Below are positions 24,999-33,267 of a DNA stretch of 42,848 nucleotides, one piece after another (the first letter of the stretch is position 1; the number at the start of each line of letters is the position of its first letter). The notes beneath the pieces were generated by a model, which was not told where the DNA came from, did not search any database, and was given only the letters and a program-made list of their open reading frames with translations. Location: NCBI GenBank assembly GCA_017617395.1, contig JAFZWG010000068.1, positions 1 through 42,848 on the forward strand, in the 5' to 3' direction. A program made the translations under genes and the position numbers. The stretch is from Lachnospiraceae bacterium (GTDB lineage: Bacteria > Bacillota > Clostridia > Lachnospirales > Lachnospiraceae).

Positions 24999-25595
24999 TC
25001 ACTCAGCGTCTTCGTCCGAGGACGCAATGCGCAGTGTGCCGAGCACCAGTGCAACCTCGTCGCTGTTGATCTGGAAGCCGCAGGACGAAACACGGGCGCG
25101 TCTGCCGTCGTCCAGGGTTGTAATCAGCTCGAAGCCGTATCCGCCCCAGCCGTCGCTGTACTGGAAGCCGTCCCAGCTGATGTCGCCGAAGGTGCCGCTT
25201 ACGGTCCTCTGCTCGTTGGTATACGTCTCTTTGTTGTACAGGTAGTGCTGCGTTGCAAGCTCATCGGACTCGATCTTAAAGTCGAAGTACTTGAAATCGG
25301 ACATCTTTACGGAGCAGTAGCGGGTATCATCCTCGTCAAATGCATCCCCCTTGCGGAAGGTCCAGCCTACCGGAACACCAACGGTGAAATCGCCCCAGGT
25401 CTCCATGGAAGCAATCTCGGGACCACCCTCCGGAGTGGGCGTGGCATTCTCAACGAGCTCTTCGGGCGTCGGGGTAGAAGCCTCGGTTCTCTTGTCATCC
25501 TCATCATCGTCATCGTCGTCATAGTCATCGTCGCATGCAGCAAGGCATACGCAGAGGCCCATCGCCAGCAGGATGACCATCAAAAGTTTCTTCAT
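24999..25595 (-). CDS. Asp-rich lipoprotein of unknown function
   Basis: A 198-residue secreted lipoprotein with lipobox LAAC21. The mature part begins with an acidic tract (CDDDYDDDDDDEDDKR), then a Thr/Pro linker (STPTPEEL, ATPTPEGG), then a beta-rich domain (about 65-190) with GDFTVGVPVGWTFRKGD and the end ALVLGTLRIA. The opening of that domain resembles surface proteins of the PsbP-like fold, seen in many Clostridia, but I do not name a family with confidence. The acidic tract may bind Ca2+. It has its own promoter and terminator and is therefore a single-gene unit. Confidence 0.8.
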   Translation of the reverse strand: MKKLLMVILLAMGLCVCLAACDDDYDDDDDDEDDKRTEASTPTPEELVENATPTPEGGPEIASMETWGDFTVGVPVGWTFRKGDAFDEDDTRYCSVKMSDFKYFDFKIESDELATQHYLYNKETYTNEQRTVSGTFGDISWDGFQYSDGWGGYGFELITTLDDGRRARVSSCGFQINSDEVALVLGTLRIASSDEDAE

Positions 25596-25618
25596 GGATT
25601 TTCCTCCTAAATAATGCG

Positions 25619-25642
25619 GCCGGGTCGAAACGTTCGCCCGGC
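25619..25642 (-). promoter_or_regulatory. Hairpin in the lipoprotein leader
   Basis: A GC-rich 10-bp stem with one bulged base (25619-25629 with 25633-25642) lies in the 5' leader between the promoter and ribosome site of the lipoprotein gene. It has no T tract on either side. It may stabilise the mRNA. Confidence 0.45.
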
Positions 25643-25662
25643 GCGCAGAATCAACAAAGGTG

Positions 25663-25690
25663 ATTATAGCGATTTTTTGCCGAAAGTCAA
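25663..25690 (-). promoter_or_regulatory. Sigma-A promoter for the lipoprotein gene
   Basis: On the minus strand TTGACT (25685-25690) and TATAAT (25663-25668) are spaced by 16 bp, about 68 bp before the lipoprotein ATG at 25595, which has an AGGAGGA ribosome site. Confidence 0.85.
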
Positions 25691-25709
25691 GTGCGGCACG
25701 GAAAATGCA

Positions 25710-27140
25710 TCAATCCGGCAGCGGCGCAATCTGGTTGCGGTAAATCTTCATGAGGAAGAACGCACACAGCAGGGCGGAGCAAACCTCGGCAATCGGATAG
25801 GAGAGCCATACGAAGTCGAGCTTCTTGACAACCTTGGCCATGAACCAAGCGACCGGCAGGAGGATGACCACCTGACGGCAGAACGAAACGATCGTTGCGT
25901 AGAGGCCGTTTCCGAGCGCCTGGAACACCGAGATCGTGATGATCGAGAACGATGCCGCGATGAAGTGCAGGCTGATGTAGTGGAACGCGGGCGTGCCGTA
26001 CGTCACTAGTGTTTCAAGCGAAGAGGCGTCCTCGCTGAAGAGCGAGAGCAGCTGCTGCGGGAACACCCAGAACAAAACGGTTCCCACGGCCATGATCGCG
26101 GCCGCGATGAAGTAGCTTAAGCGCAGCGTCTCGACCATTCGTTTCTTGCGGCGTGCGCCGTAGTTGTAGGCGAGGATCGGGACCATGCCGCTGTTGAAGC
26201 CGAACACCGGCATGAAGATGAAACTCTGAATCTTGAAGTAGATGCCGAACACGGTCACGGCGTCCATCGTAAATCCGGCGAGCAGGCTGTTCAGGATGTA
26301 GGTGATGACCGAGGCGATCGCCTGCATGAGAATGCTCGGGAAAGCAACCTTGTAGATGCTCTTGAGTGTTGCCGCATGGAAGCGGAAGCCGCGCATCGAG
26401 AGGCTGACCTCCTTGTTCTTTGTGAGGTTGAAGTACAGTCCCAACAGGGCGGCTACCGACTGGCCGATGACAGTTGCGACGGCGGCACCCTTGACGCCCA
26501 TCTGCGGAAGTCCGAAGTGTCCGAACACGAGTGCATAGTCGAGGAAAATGTTGATGATCGCACCGGTTCCCTGTGTGATCATCGCGTAGATCGTGCGGCC
26601 GGTCGACTGCAGGAGACGCTCTAAAAGCACCTGGAAGAACAGACCCAGGGAGCAGCCCATGACGACGGAGAGGTAGTCCTTGCCGTAGCCGATGGTCTTC
26701 ATCGTGACGTCGTATTTGTCCGCAAAATCCTTTGCCGAGAACTGCGAGCGGATGAACGGCTCGGCCAGCGTGAAGCCGAGGATGCAGAAGACGACGGCGT
26801 AGATCGCGTAGATGGCGATGCCGTGCGTTGCGGCGTTGTTGACGCCGCAGCTGTCCTTGCGGCCGAGGTTGTAGGACAGAAGCGCGTTGATACCGACGCC
26901 GGTACCGACCGCCATGGCGATCAGAAGCGTCTGTGCCGGGAAGGCGAGCGTGACGGCGGTCATCGCGTCCTGGTCGAACTTCGACACGAAGATACTGTCC
27001 ACGACGTTGTAGAGTGCCTGCACGAGCATCGAGGCCACCATCGGCAGCGACATGCTGACGAGGAGCCGCGGGATGGGCATGGTGCCCATTTTATTCTCCG
27101 TGTGCAGTGTTTGTTCGGAAGAATTCATGTTCGTATACAT
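25710..27140 (-). CDS. MATE family efflux transporter (second copy)
   Basis: A 476-residue transporter with twelve hydrophobic segments and the standard MATE architecture. Early motifs include MVASMLVQALYNVVDSIFVS and AVGTGVGINALLSYNLG, which match the NorM/YpnP-like branch common in Clostridia. It differs from the copy at 889-2244. The start ATG 27140 has a weak ribosome site (AAGGA). Substrate unknown; a multidrug or toxin exporter is likely. Confidence 0.93.
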   Translation of the reverse strand: MYTNMNSSEQTLHTENKMGTMPIPRLLVSMSLPMVASMLVQALYNVVDSIFVSKFDQDAMTAVTLAFPAQTLLIAMAVGTGVGINALLSYNLGRKDSCGVNNAATHGIAIYAIYAVVFCILGFTLAEPFIRSQFSAKDFADKYDVTMKTIGYGKDYLSVVMGCSLGLFFQVLLERLLQSTGRTIYAMITQGTGAIINIFLDYALVFGHFGLPQMGVKGAAVATVIGQSVAALLGLYFNLTKNKEVSLSMRGFRFHAATLKSIYKVAFPSILMQAIASVITYILNSLLAGFTMDAVTVFGIYFKIQSFIFMPVFGFNSGMVPILAYNYGARRKKRMVETLRLSYFIAAAIMAVGTVLFWVFPQQLLSLFSEDASSLETLVTYGTPAFHYISLHFIAASFSIITISVFQALGNGLYATIVSFCRQVVILLPVAWFMAKVVKKLDFVWLSYPIAEVCSALLCAFFLMKIYRNQIAPLPD

Positions 27141-27155
27141 CCTTATTCACAGTCT

Positions 27156-27191
27156 AAGCCGCCGGAGGGCAGAACCCGCTTCCGGCGGCTT
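27156..27191 (-). terminator. Hairpin after the CotH operon
   Basis: A perfect 11-bp stem (27156-27166 with 27181-27191) lies between the CotH gene and the MATE gene. The T tract on the minus strand is poor, so termination may be partial. Confidence 0.6.
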
Positions 27192-27226
27192 GGTTGTTCA
27201 TTGGTCAATTGACCGGTTCCGGGGAG

Positions 27227-29731
27227 TTATTTCTCCTCGCGGAATTCTCCGGTGAAGCTGTCGCGGCGATAGACAAAACCGCTGTGGAGATTCGGGATCG
27301 CCACGGTCTGAAGCTTGTTGCCTCTTGCATCCGAGAGCGTCAGGGTGTCGCCCTTGGAGAGGCGGAACGGGATGAGCTTGCCGGTCGGATCCTCGGCGGC
27401 CGTGCCGTCCTCGTTCGTCTTCACGCAGTCGATCTGAAGCGTGCCGCCGGCGGGGATCACGGTGCCGTCCGCTATCTTGAAGGACTTCGGCTTGCCGTCA
27501 ACGGACTCGCCGCCGTCGGTCAGCGTGTAGCCAGCAACGGAGATCTCGTTTCTGCTTAAGTTGCGAAGCACGATGTAATCGTCGCCGCGGGCGCTGATCG
27601 TCTCGACCACAACGCCTGTGTTGTTGTTCTCCTTGACGTGGAGAACGACGGAGATGCGGCCTGCGGAGACATCATTTTCCGTGAGCTTAAGCTTTTGGGA
27701 TGTCCGCTTCTCGCCGTTGACCTCCCAGTAGTCGAAGGCGTAGCCGTCGCGGAAGGTTGCACTCAGGTCGGTCGCGTAGTCGGTTGCGTAGATGCCCGAG
27801 AAGCGCTTGCCGGCCGGAAGAGTGTAGGAGTTGATCCTGATCTTGGCATTTTCCTCTGCGGCAACCTCGAGAGAGTAGGAACCCTTCAGGAGGAAGCGGC
27901 TCTTTAAGTAGGAAAATGCTTTCGTCGGGCGGGCCTGCGCGAAATCGATGATGGTCTGCAGCTGACCCTGGAGCTGGTCTTCCTTGACCCAGGAAGCATC
28001 CTCAGCGCCGAGCGAAGCGATGTAGTTGTAGTAGTATGTCATTTCGGATGCACGCGCTGCGCTTACGGCATTCAGGGTCTCCGTGATGTTCTCCGCGGAG
28101 AGCGCACCGTTCGCATAATCAAGCGACTTCTTGACAAAGTATTCCATGCAGTCCGGGCGGGCCAACAGCGCATCGAGAAGCGGTGCGTAGCGGTCGGAGC
28201 CCTCGGTCAGAACAACGCGGAGCGTGTCGTAGGTCGCGAGCACCTCCTGCTGGCCGTAGAGGCCGTACGTGTAGTCGATATCGTGCAGCAGGTAGCGCCA
28301 GCGTCCGTCGTAGACGCCCGTGCCGAGCGACTCGCCCTCGGCGGGAACATAGCGGAAGCATTTGTAGTTGTTGTTCGGCCAGTCCTTGTTGCACAGGTAG
28401 ATGTTGTATGCCATGTAGGAGAGGTAGTCCTCAACGTCCATCCAGTTGCACAGCTCGCGGTAGAGCGAGTTGTTTGTGAGGTCGCCGTACGCGAAGCGGT
28501 AGTAGTCCGTGTCGTACGCCTTGGCCCAGGTGTTGTTGAAGTCGTCGCCGTCCTCGGTCTTCTTGTAGGAGTCGCCGCCCTCGAGGACGACAAATTCACC
28601 CTCCGTATACTCTTCGGCGCCCGAAGCCTTTGCGGCCGTCTTCGCCGGGGAGTCGCCGTAATGGTTCTTGAGGTACGTGTCGCAGTAGGAAGCGTGTACC
28701 CAGAAGAAACCGTAGTAGGTGCCGTTGATGTAGCAGACCGCCGGGCAGACGCTCTCGTACTCGGTGAAGCCCGCATCGATTGCCAGCATCTGGTTCAGCT
28801 CGTCGCGCACGAACGCGAAACGGTAGTCGTTGCCGGATGCGCGAAGCACGAATTTGTCGTAGCGGACAACCTGCGTCGACGATCCGTCGGCCGTCGTGAG
28901 ATCGAGGAAGTTTAAGTAGAACGTTCCGGTCTCCGGGCTGTATTCCTTGCGGGCGTAGAACTTCATGGACTTCTGCGAGTTGCGGCGGGAGTATGCGCCG
29001 TAGACGCGGACACCGCAGTTCTGCTCGGTCACGAGCGTGCCGTCGGGGTTCATCACCTCGAGATAAATGCCGCGCTCGCTTGCGCGTCCGCGGTTCTCGT
29101 AGTTCTCACCGGCCAGGATGCCGTCGGGCTCGTCCGTGAGCTCCGCCGGGTCACCGTTGATGGTGAACACCATGGTCTGGTAGCGGGAGTCGACGCGCGC
29201 GCCGAGGATGTAGGAGTGAACGAACTCCGCCGACTTCGTGCCGTCCGCGTAGAAGACGGCCGCGCGCAGTGACCATACCTTCGGGATGTTGCCCTTGTTG
29301 GCCGTGAGCGTGAGTCCGGTCCGCGGATCGTAGCGGTTCGAGGACGTCGTCGGATGCGTTCCGTCGGTCGTGTAGTAGATCGTGCCCTCGTTGCGGGAGA
29401 AGATTCTCACCGTGAGGTCCGTCTTGTAGAAGTTGCCCGCGTGAGAGAAGACGACGTCGGGCATGTCGTTGGTAAATTCAATCTTATCCCCGGTGTAGTC
29501 GTCGCGCTTCGGCGTCGGTGTCGGATCGTTGTTGTCCGGGCCCGAGGTGGGCTTGCCGGGATCCGGCGTCACCGTCCCCGTGGCCTGACCCTGCGTCGGC
29601 GTTGCCGAAACGTCCGTGTTGCCGGGCTTGTTGTCTTTTGTCAGTGCAGAAATTACCGCAATCAGAATTCCGATTGCGGCAATGCATGCGAGCGTGATAA
29701 TCGCGATTTTTTTGTTGGAATTACGTTTCAT
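27227..29731 (-). CDS. CotH-kinase family surface protein
   Basis: An 834-residue anchored exoprotein. A membrane helix (about 9-31) and a Thr/Pro linker lead to a chitobiase-C-like domain (about 90-175: GTIYYTTDGTHPTTSS). The CotH kinase core (about 180-560) shows NSQKSMKFYARKEY, AFVRDELNQML, CYINGTYYGFFWVHASY, NKDWPNNNYKCFRY and LHDIDYTYGLYG. Then come an InlB-repeat-like segment (about 625-700) and a lamin-tail-like domain (about 707-790: DYIVLRNLSRNEISVAGYTL). CotH proteins are atypical protein kinases. It is the last gene of the VTC-DUF4956-CotH operon. Confidence 0.9.
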   Translation of the reverse strand: MKRNSNKKIAIITLACIAAIGILIAVISALTKDNKPGNTDVSATPTQGQATGTVTPDPGKPTSGPDNNDPTPTPKRDDYTGDKIEFTNDMPDVVFSHAGNFYKTDLTVRIFSRNEGTIYYTTDGTHPTTSSNRYDPRTGLTLTANKGNIPKVWSLRAAVFYADGTKSAEFVHSYILGARVDSRYQTMVFTINGDPAELTDEPDGILAGENYENRGRASERGIYLEVMNPDGTLVTEQNCGVRVYGAYSRRNSQKSMKFYARKEYSPETGTFYLNFLDLTTADGSSTQVVRYDKFVLRASGNDYRFAFVRDELNQMLAIDAGFTEYESVCPAVCYINGTYYGFFWVHASYCDTYLKNHYGDSPAKTAAKASGAEEYTEGEFVVLEGGDSYKKTEDGDDFNNTWAKAYDTDYYRFAYGDLTNNSLYRELCNWMDVEDYLSYMAYNIYLCNKDWPNNNYKCFRYVPAEGESLGTGVYDGRWRYLLHDIDYTYGLYGQQEVLATYDTLRVVLTEGSDRYAPLLDALLARPDCMEYFVKKSLDYANGALSAENITETLNAVSAARASEMTYYYNYIASLGAEDASWVKEDQLQGQLQTIIDFAQARPTKAFSYLKSRFLLKGSYSLEVAAEENAKIRINSYTLPAGKRFSGIYATDYATDLSATFRDGYAFDYWEVNGEKRTSQKLKLTENDVSAGRISVVLHVKENNNTGVVVETISARGDDYIVLRNLSRNEISVAGYTLTDGGESVDGKPKSFKIADGTVIPAGGTLQIDCVKTNEDGTAAEDPTGKLIPFRLSKGDTLTLSDARGNKLQTVAIPNLHSGFVYRRDSFTGEFREEK

Positions 29732-29752
29732 TGTGATGTGAGAGCCTCCGAA

Positions 29753-30415
29753 TTATTCACCGGTAAATTCAACCAATACGGCGTTGGATACGCCCTCCGT
29801 TGCCAGCAGTTCGTCGAGGAACGGAGTGTCCGAACCCTTGAAACGAATCTGTACGGTGAGCTCGGTTTCTTCCTTGTAAACCGTCTTGTTCTTCAGTCTT
29901 CCGCCCAGGTCGTCGACGATCTTCGCAACATCCTCGGCCGCCTGATCATTGTAGCGGACCAGAAGAAGGTACGTGCCGCGCGAGGTGCGCAGAAGCGTAA
30001 GGAAAATGTAGAGGACGGCGATAAACACAGAGCCGACCAGTGCAAAGGGAACCATGCCGGCACCGGTGGTCAGACCGACCACGACGGACCAGAACAAAAA
30101 GCCGACGTCCAGCGGATCCTTGATCGCGGAACGGAAACGAATGATACTCAGAGCACCGATGGTTCCCAAAGAAAGGGCGACGCTCGAGGAAATCGTTAAG
30201 ATGATCATCGCGGTGATGACCGCAACCATGACCAGCAGCACCGCAAAATTCTCGCTGTAGCAGGCACCGCGGTAGAAGAAGCGGTAGACGCAGTAGATGA
30301 TGGCGGCGCACACGAGCGTGTACGTTAAGCACGCGAGAATCTGTATGGGTGTGGTCGTGCCGAGCGAGTCCGCGGCTCCCATCAGTTTTTTGATTTCGTC
30401 AATGTAATCAGTCAT
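29753..30415 (-). CDS. DUF4956 membrane protein
   Basis: A 220-residue protein with four hydrophobic segments (about 22-45, 55-75, 80-100 and 110-140) and a C-terminal cytoplasmic domain of about 80 residues. The LGTIGALSIIRFRSAIKDPL motif after the third helix is characteristic of DUF4956. The family commonly neighbours VTC-domain and CotH genes, as here, which points to a joint membrane process. Its biochemical activity is not established. ATG 30415 lies 26 bp after the VTC gene. Confidence 0.9.
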   Translation of the reverse strand: MTDYIDEIKKLMGAADSLGTTTPIQILACLTYTLVCAAIIYCVYRFFYRGACYSENFAVLLVMVAVITAMIILTISSSVALSLGTIGALSIIRFRSAIKDPLDVGFLFWSVVVGLTTGAGMVPFALVGSVFIAVLYIFLTLLRTSRGTYLLLVRYNDQAAEDVAKIVDDLGGRLKNKTVYKEETELTVQIRFKGSDTPFLDELLATEGVSNAVLVEFTGE

Positions 30416-30441
30416 GGTAAACTCCCGAAAGATGTATTGGT

Positions 30442-31173
30442 TCAGGTGCGCGGCAACACGATGTAGTTGTTGCGCAGGTAGTCGCAGCCGAGGACAAATT
30501 TGGAGACGGCAAGCTTGATTCCTGTATTTTCCAAAAGCTGGCGGAGATACATGGGGTAGCTGTCGTCGTATTTGACCTCCAAAACGACTTCGCGCTGCGG
30601 GAACAGGGGACGTGTGACGAGTCGCTCGTCGAACATGTCCAGAGTGTTGACCCCGGCGCTGATCTGGCAGTCAAAGGTGACTCGGACCATGGAGAGCGGG
30701 TGGACGTACGCCTGGCGCTGATACTCGATGATCACCTCGGGGCGAAGCCCGTCGGATTGCCTGAGGCCGTACACCTGCCGGCAGAGGGGGTTGTCGTACG
30801 CGAGAAGCGGCGAGTAGTCGCCCGCCAGGATCGCGTCGTAGTCGGCCCTCGTGATGACCGCGGACGTCTTGCTGATGCGGTCGTCGATCTTTTCCTTGTT
30901 CTCCAGGACGATGAAGGAATCACTGCCGTTGTAAGCGCGGATGCGGTACTTGTTACGGTGCTGCACACCGCTGTCCTTCTCGTAGTAGGAGTCGTGCTTC
31001 ACGGTATCGAAATACACGCTTTGAATCCGATACCCGTCCGGACCCGGCATATGGGGGTCGGGCGTGAGAATTCCGGCGACCCGCGCGCGCAGCTCCACGT
31101 ACTGCGGGTACGTGAGAACGGTTTTGATTTCATGCCGCTTGGGCTTATCCGCAAAGGGATTCCGGTATCGCAT
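30442..31173 (-). CDS. VTC (polyphosphate polymerase) domain protein
   Basis: A 243-residue single-domain protein with the triphosphate-tunnel fold of VTC polyphosphate polymerases. Tunnel strands with paired basic and acidic residues are visible: KRHEIKTVL, YRIQSVYFDT, HRNKYRIRAYN, FIVLENKEKI, RPEVIIEYQRQAY and REVVLEVKYD. In yeast the domain makes polyphosphate from ATP. I chose ATG 31173 (MRYRNPF) because AAGGAG lies eight bases before it. It is the first gene of the operon. Confidence 0.88.
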   Translation of the reverse strand: MRYRNPFADKPKRHEIKTVLTYPQYVELRARVAGILTPDPHMPGPDGYRIQSVYFDTVKHDSYYEKDSGVQHRNKYRIRAYNGSDSFIVLENKEKIDDRISKTSAVITRADYDAILAGDYSPLLAYDNPLCRQVYGLRQSDGLRPEVIIEYQRQAYVHPLSMVRVTFDCQISAGVNTLDMFDERLVTRPLFPQREVVLEVKYDDSYPMYLRQLLENTGIKLAVSKFVLGCDYLRNNYIVLPRT

Positions 31174-31201
31174 GGGAGCAGCTCCTTTCCTGACTTTCGC
31201 T

Positions 31202-31230
31202 ATTATATATGCATAAGTTACAAAGGGCAA
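31202..31230 (-). promoter_or_regulatory. Sigma-A promoter of the VTC-DUF4956-CotH operon
   Basis: On the minus strand TTGCCC (31225-31230) and a perfect TATAAT (31202-31207) are spaced 17 bp, ending 28 bp before the VTC start codon. Confidence 0.8.
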
Positions 31231-31265
31231 GTTATTTCATATTTTTTACATAAAAAACTCGGTTC

Positions 31266-31294
31266 TTGTGCAGATGCGGCAGTTGTGGTATACT
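31266..31294 (+). promoter_or_regulatory. Divergent sigma-A promoter
   Basis: TTGTGC (31266-31271) and TATACT (31289-31294) are spaced by 17 bp, about 90 bp before ATG 31383. The two divergent promoters lie about 35 bp apart, so a shared regulator could act on both. Confidence 0.6.
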
Positions 31295-31382
31295 TCTATA
31301 CTGTGATATTATGCAGAAGTGTTTCCTGCGCGGGGCAGTCGCCCGGGCGCGTTCGAAAAATGAGTGCGAATCAGGAGGAACT

Positions 31383-32432
31383 ATGGCATCGATCGATGAT
31401 ATTCTGGGTGAGAACCCGGAGGAGATTGCAGAGCATGAGTATGATGACAACGGGCAGCCGAAGCCTGCGGAGAATGAAGGCGACATCGAAGCTGCGGATG
31501 AGCCCGACGAGACGTTTGGAGAGACGAGAGAATTTACCGCTGTGAGAACATCGGTGGAGGACGAGGAAGTTTCGGACATCGACTCCGATGAGTATGTCGA
31601 TGAGGACGAAGAGGACGAGGAGGAAGAGCGGGCCGCGAGACGCCGCCGGAATGCGAAGAAGAACGCTCCGAAGAGCGGCGCAGACCGTTTCAAGGCGTGG
31701 CTTGCGAAGGTGTTCCACGACAGCGATGACGATTCGCCGTGGATTTTCCGACGCAGAACCATCGCGCTGATCATCGGCCTTGTTTTGATCCTCACGGTCT
31801 TTTTGATCATGATCGTGATGATTCCCGAGGGCGGAAACAGCGGGAAGGACGTGACTCCGACCGCGGTTGTGTATACGCCTACGCCGATGAGCACGCCGAC
31901 GAGTGCGCCGACCGACGAGCCTACGCCGGAGCCGACTTCGACACCGGAGCCGACGCCTACGGAGGAGGCAACGCCGACGCCCGGCGTGAAGAACACGCCT
32001 ACGCCGACCGAGAAGGCTTTCGTGGTGACGACCGCAACGCCGACACCTTCGCCTGAGCCGACGCCTACCGATGAGCCGGAGCCGACGCCGACGGAGGAGC
32101 CGGAACCGACACCGACGGGTGAAGTAGAGCCTACTCCGACGGAGGAGGTAAAGCCGACCGAAGAGGTGAAGCCGACGGAGGAGGTGAAGCCGACGGAAGA
32201 GGTGAAGCCGACGGAGGAAGTGAAGCCGACCGAAGAGGTGAAGCCGACGGAAGAGGTGAAGCCGACGGAAGAGGTGAAACCGACGGAGGAAGTGAAGCCG
32301 ACGGAAGAGGTGAAACCGACGGAGGGAGCGAAGCCGTCGGAAGAACCTGAGCCTTCGCTGACACCCGCGGAGAACGGAAATGGCAACGGAAATGACAACG
32401 GCAATGATAACGGCAATGATAACGGCAACTGA
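31383..32432 (+). CDS. Membrane protein with acidic head and PT/KPTEE repeat stalk
   Basis: A 349-residue single-pass protein. The cytoplasmic head (about 1-125) contains an extreme acidic-then-basic cluster (VDEDEEDEEEERAARRRR followed by NAKKNAPKSG). One membrane helix (about 128-150, ALIIGLVLILTVFLIMIVMI) leads to an outer stalk rich in Thr-Pro and Glu (about 155-330), including about ten copies of a KPTEE-type unit, and a tail of repeated Asn-Gly-Asp units. ATG 31383 has AGGAGGA. It is divergent from the VTC-CotH operon. No enzyme domain is present; it may be a scaffold, or a substrate of the neighbours (inference). Confidence 0.85.
   Translation: MASIDDILGENPEEIAEHEYDDNGQPKPAENEGDIEAADEPDETFGETREFTAVRTSVEDEEVSDIDSDEYVDEDEEDEEEERAARRRRNAKKNAPKSGADRFKAWLAKVFHDSDDDSPWIFRRRTIALIIGLVLILTVFLIMIVMIPEGGNSGKDVTPTAVVYTPTPMSTPTSAPTDEPTPEPTSTPEPTPTEEATPTPGVKNTPTPTEKAFVVTTATPTPSPEPTPTDEPEPTPTEEPEPTPTGEVEPTPTEEVKPTEEVKPTEEVKPTEEVKPTEEVKPTEEVKPTEEVKPTEEVKPTEEVKPTEEVKPTEGAKPSEEPEPSLTPAENGNGNGNDNGNDNGNDNGN
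32141..32340 (+). repeat. 15-bp tandem repeat encoding KPTEE/V units
   Basis: A run of about eleven imperfect 15-bp units, each encoding Glu-Val-Lys-Pro-Thr-Glu with synonymous changes at third positions (gag/gaa, acg/acc). The last unit reads KPSEE. The copies differ in wobble bases, so the array is not recent. Confidence 0.9.
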
Positions 32433-32478
32433 TAAAACGATGCGCCGCGGGTGAATTTTGCGGCGGGGAAGTTGTGAG

Positions 32479-33246
32479 ATGAGCAGCAAGAATATCTGTA
32501 TTACCCTGCAGTATGACGGCAGCCGCTACGACGGCTGGCAGAAGCAGGGCAACACTGAGAATACGATTCAGGGGAAGCTCGAGACGATGTTGACGCAATT
32601 GTTCGAGCAGCCGATCGAGGTGAACGGCTCCGGCCGGACAGACGCGGGCGTGCATGCGGTCGGGCAGACGGCGAACTTTGTCGTCAACACGCCGTACGGC
32701 CCGGGGAAGATCCTCGAGTTGATGAACCGGTATCTCCCGAAAGACATTGCGGTTACGGACGCGAAGGTGGCGGACGCGCGGTTTCACGCGCGCCTCAATG
32801 CCCGCTCAAAGACGTATGTTTACCGCATCTCCACGGGCTTTGTTCGGCCGGTGTTCGGGCGGCAGCAGATCCTGTATCTGCCGGAAACGCTGGATGTCGA
32901 GGCGATGCGCAAGGCGGCGGAGTATCTGATCGGGGAACATGATTTTACGAGTTTTTGCGGCAATAAGCATATGAAGAAGTCGTGTGTGCGCACGATCACG
33001 TCGATCGACATCGAGGAGGTGACGACGACGCTCGGCGACGCTGAGTACGAGGAGCTTCGGCTCACGTTCACGGGCAACGGCTTTTTGCAGAATATGGTCC
33101 GCATCCTCACGGGGACGCTTCTGGAGATCGGAGAGGGAGCGCGCAAACCGGAGGAGATGGCGGCAATCCTTGCGGCGAAGAACCGCGAGAGTGCGGGGCC
33201 GATGGCGCCCGCGCACGGCCTGACGCTTTGGAAGGTCGAATACTAG
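32479..33246 (+). CDS. truA: tRNA pseudouridine(38-40) synthase TruA
   Basis: A 255-residue enzyme that converts uridines 38, 39 and 40 in the anticodon arm of tRNAs to pseudouridine. The catalytic Asp55 lies in SGRTDAGVHA; further TruA landmarks are LQYDGSRYDGWQKQ near the N-terminus and GFLQNMVRILTGTLLEIG in the C-terminal half. Length is normal. ATG 32479 is used; the ribosome site GGGGAAG is moderate. The GH115 gene follows 21 bp later. Confidence 0.95.
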   Translation: MSSKNICITLQYDGSRYDGWQKQGNTENTIQGKLETMLTQLFEQPIEVNGSGRTDAGVHAVGQTANFVVNTPYGPGKILELMNRYLPKDIAVTDAKVADARFHARLNARSKTYVYRISTGFVRPVFGRQQILYLPETLDVEAMRKAAEYLIGEHDFTSFCGNKHMKKSCVRTITSIDIEEVTTTLGDAEYEELRLTFTGNGFLQNMVRILTGTLLEIGEGARKPEEMAAILAAKNRESAGPMAPAHGLTLWKVEY

Positions 33247-33267
33247 TGACACGCGGTGGAAGTGACA

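Noticed and set aside
32141-32340. CRISPR-like appearance of the short tandem repeats
   Set aside because: The units are 15 bp, contiguous, in frame and without spacers; they encode a peptide repeat.
31232-32428. Long minus-strand frame with SVGFTS repeats, and another at 31371-32489 with Arg/Leu repeats
   Set aside because: Both are mirror frames of the KPTEE-coding array; the plus-strand gene has promoter, ribosome site and sensible domains, and these do not.
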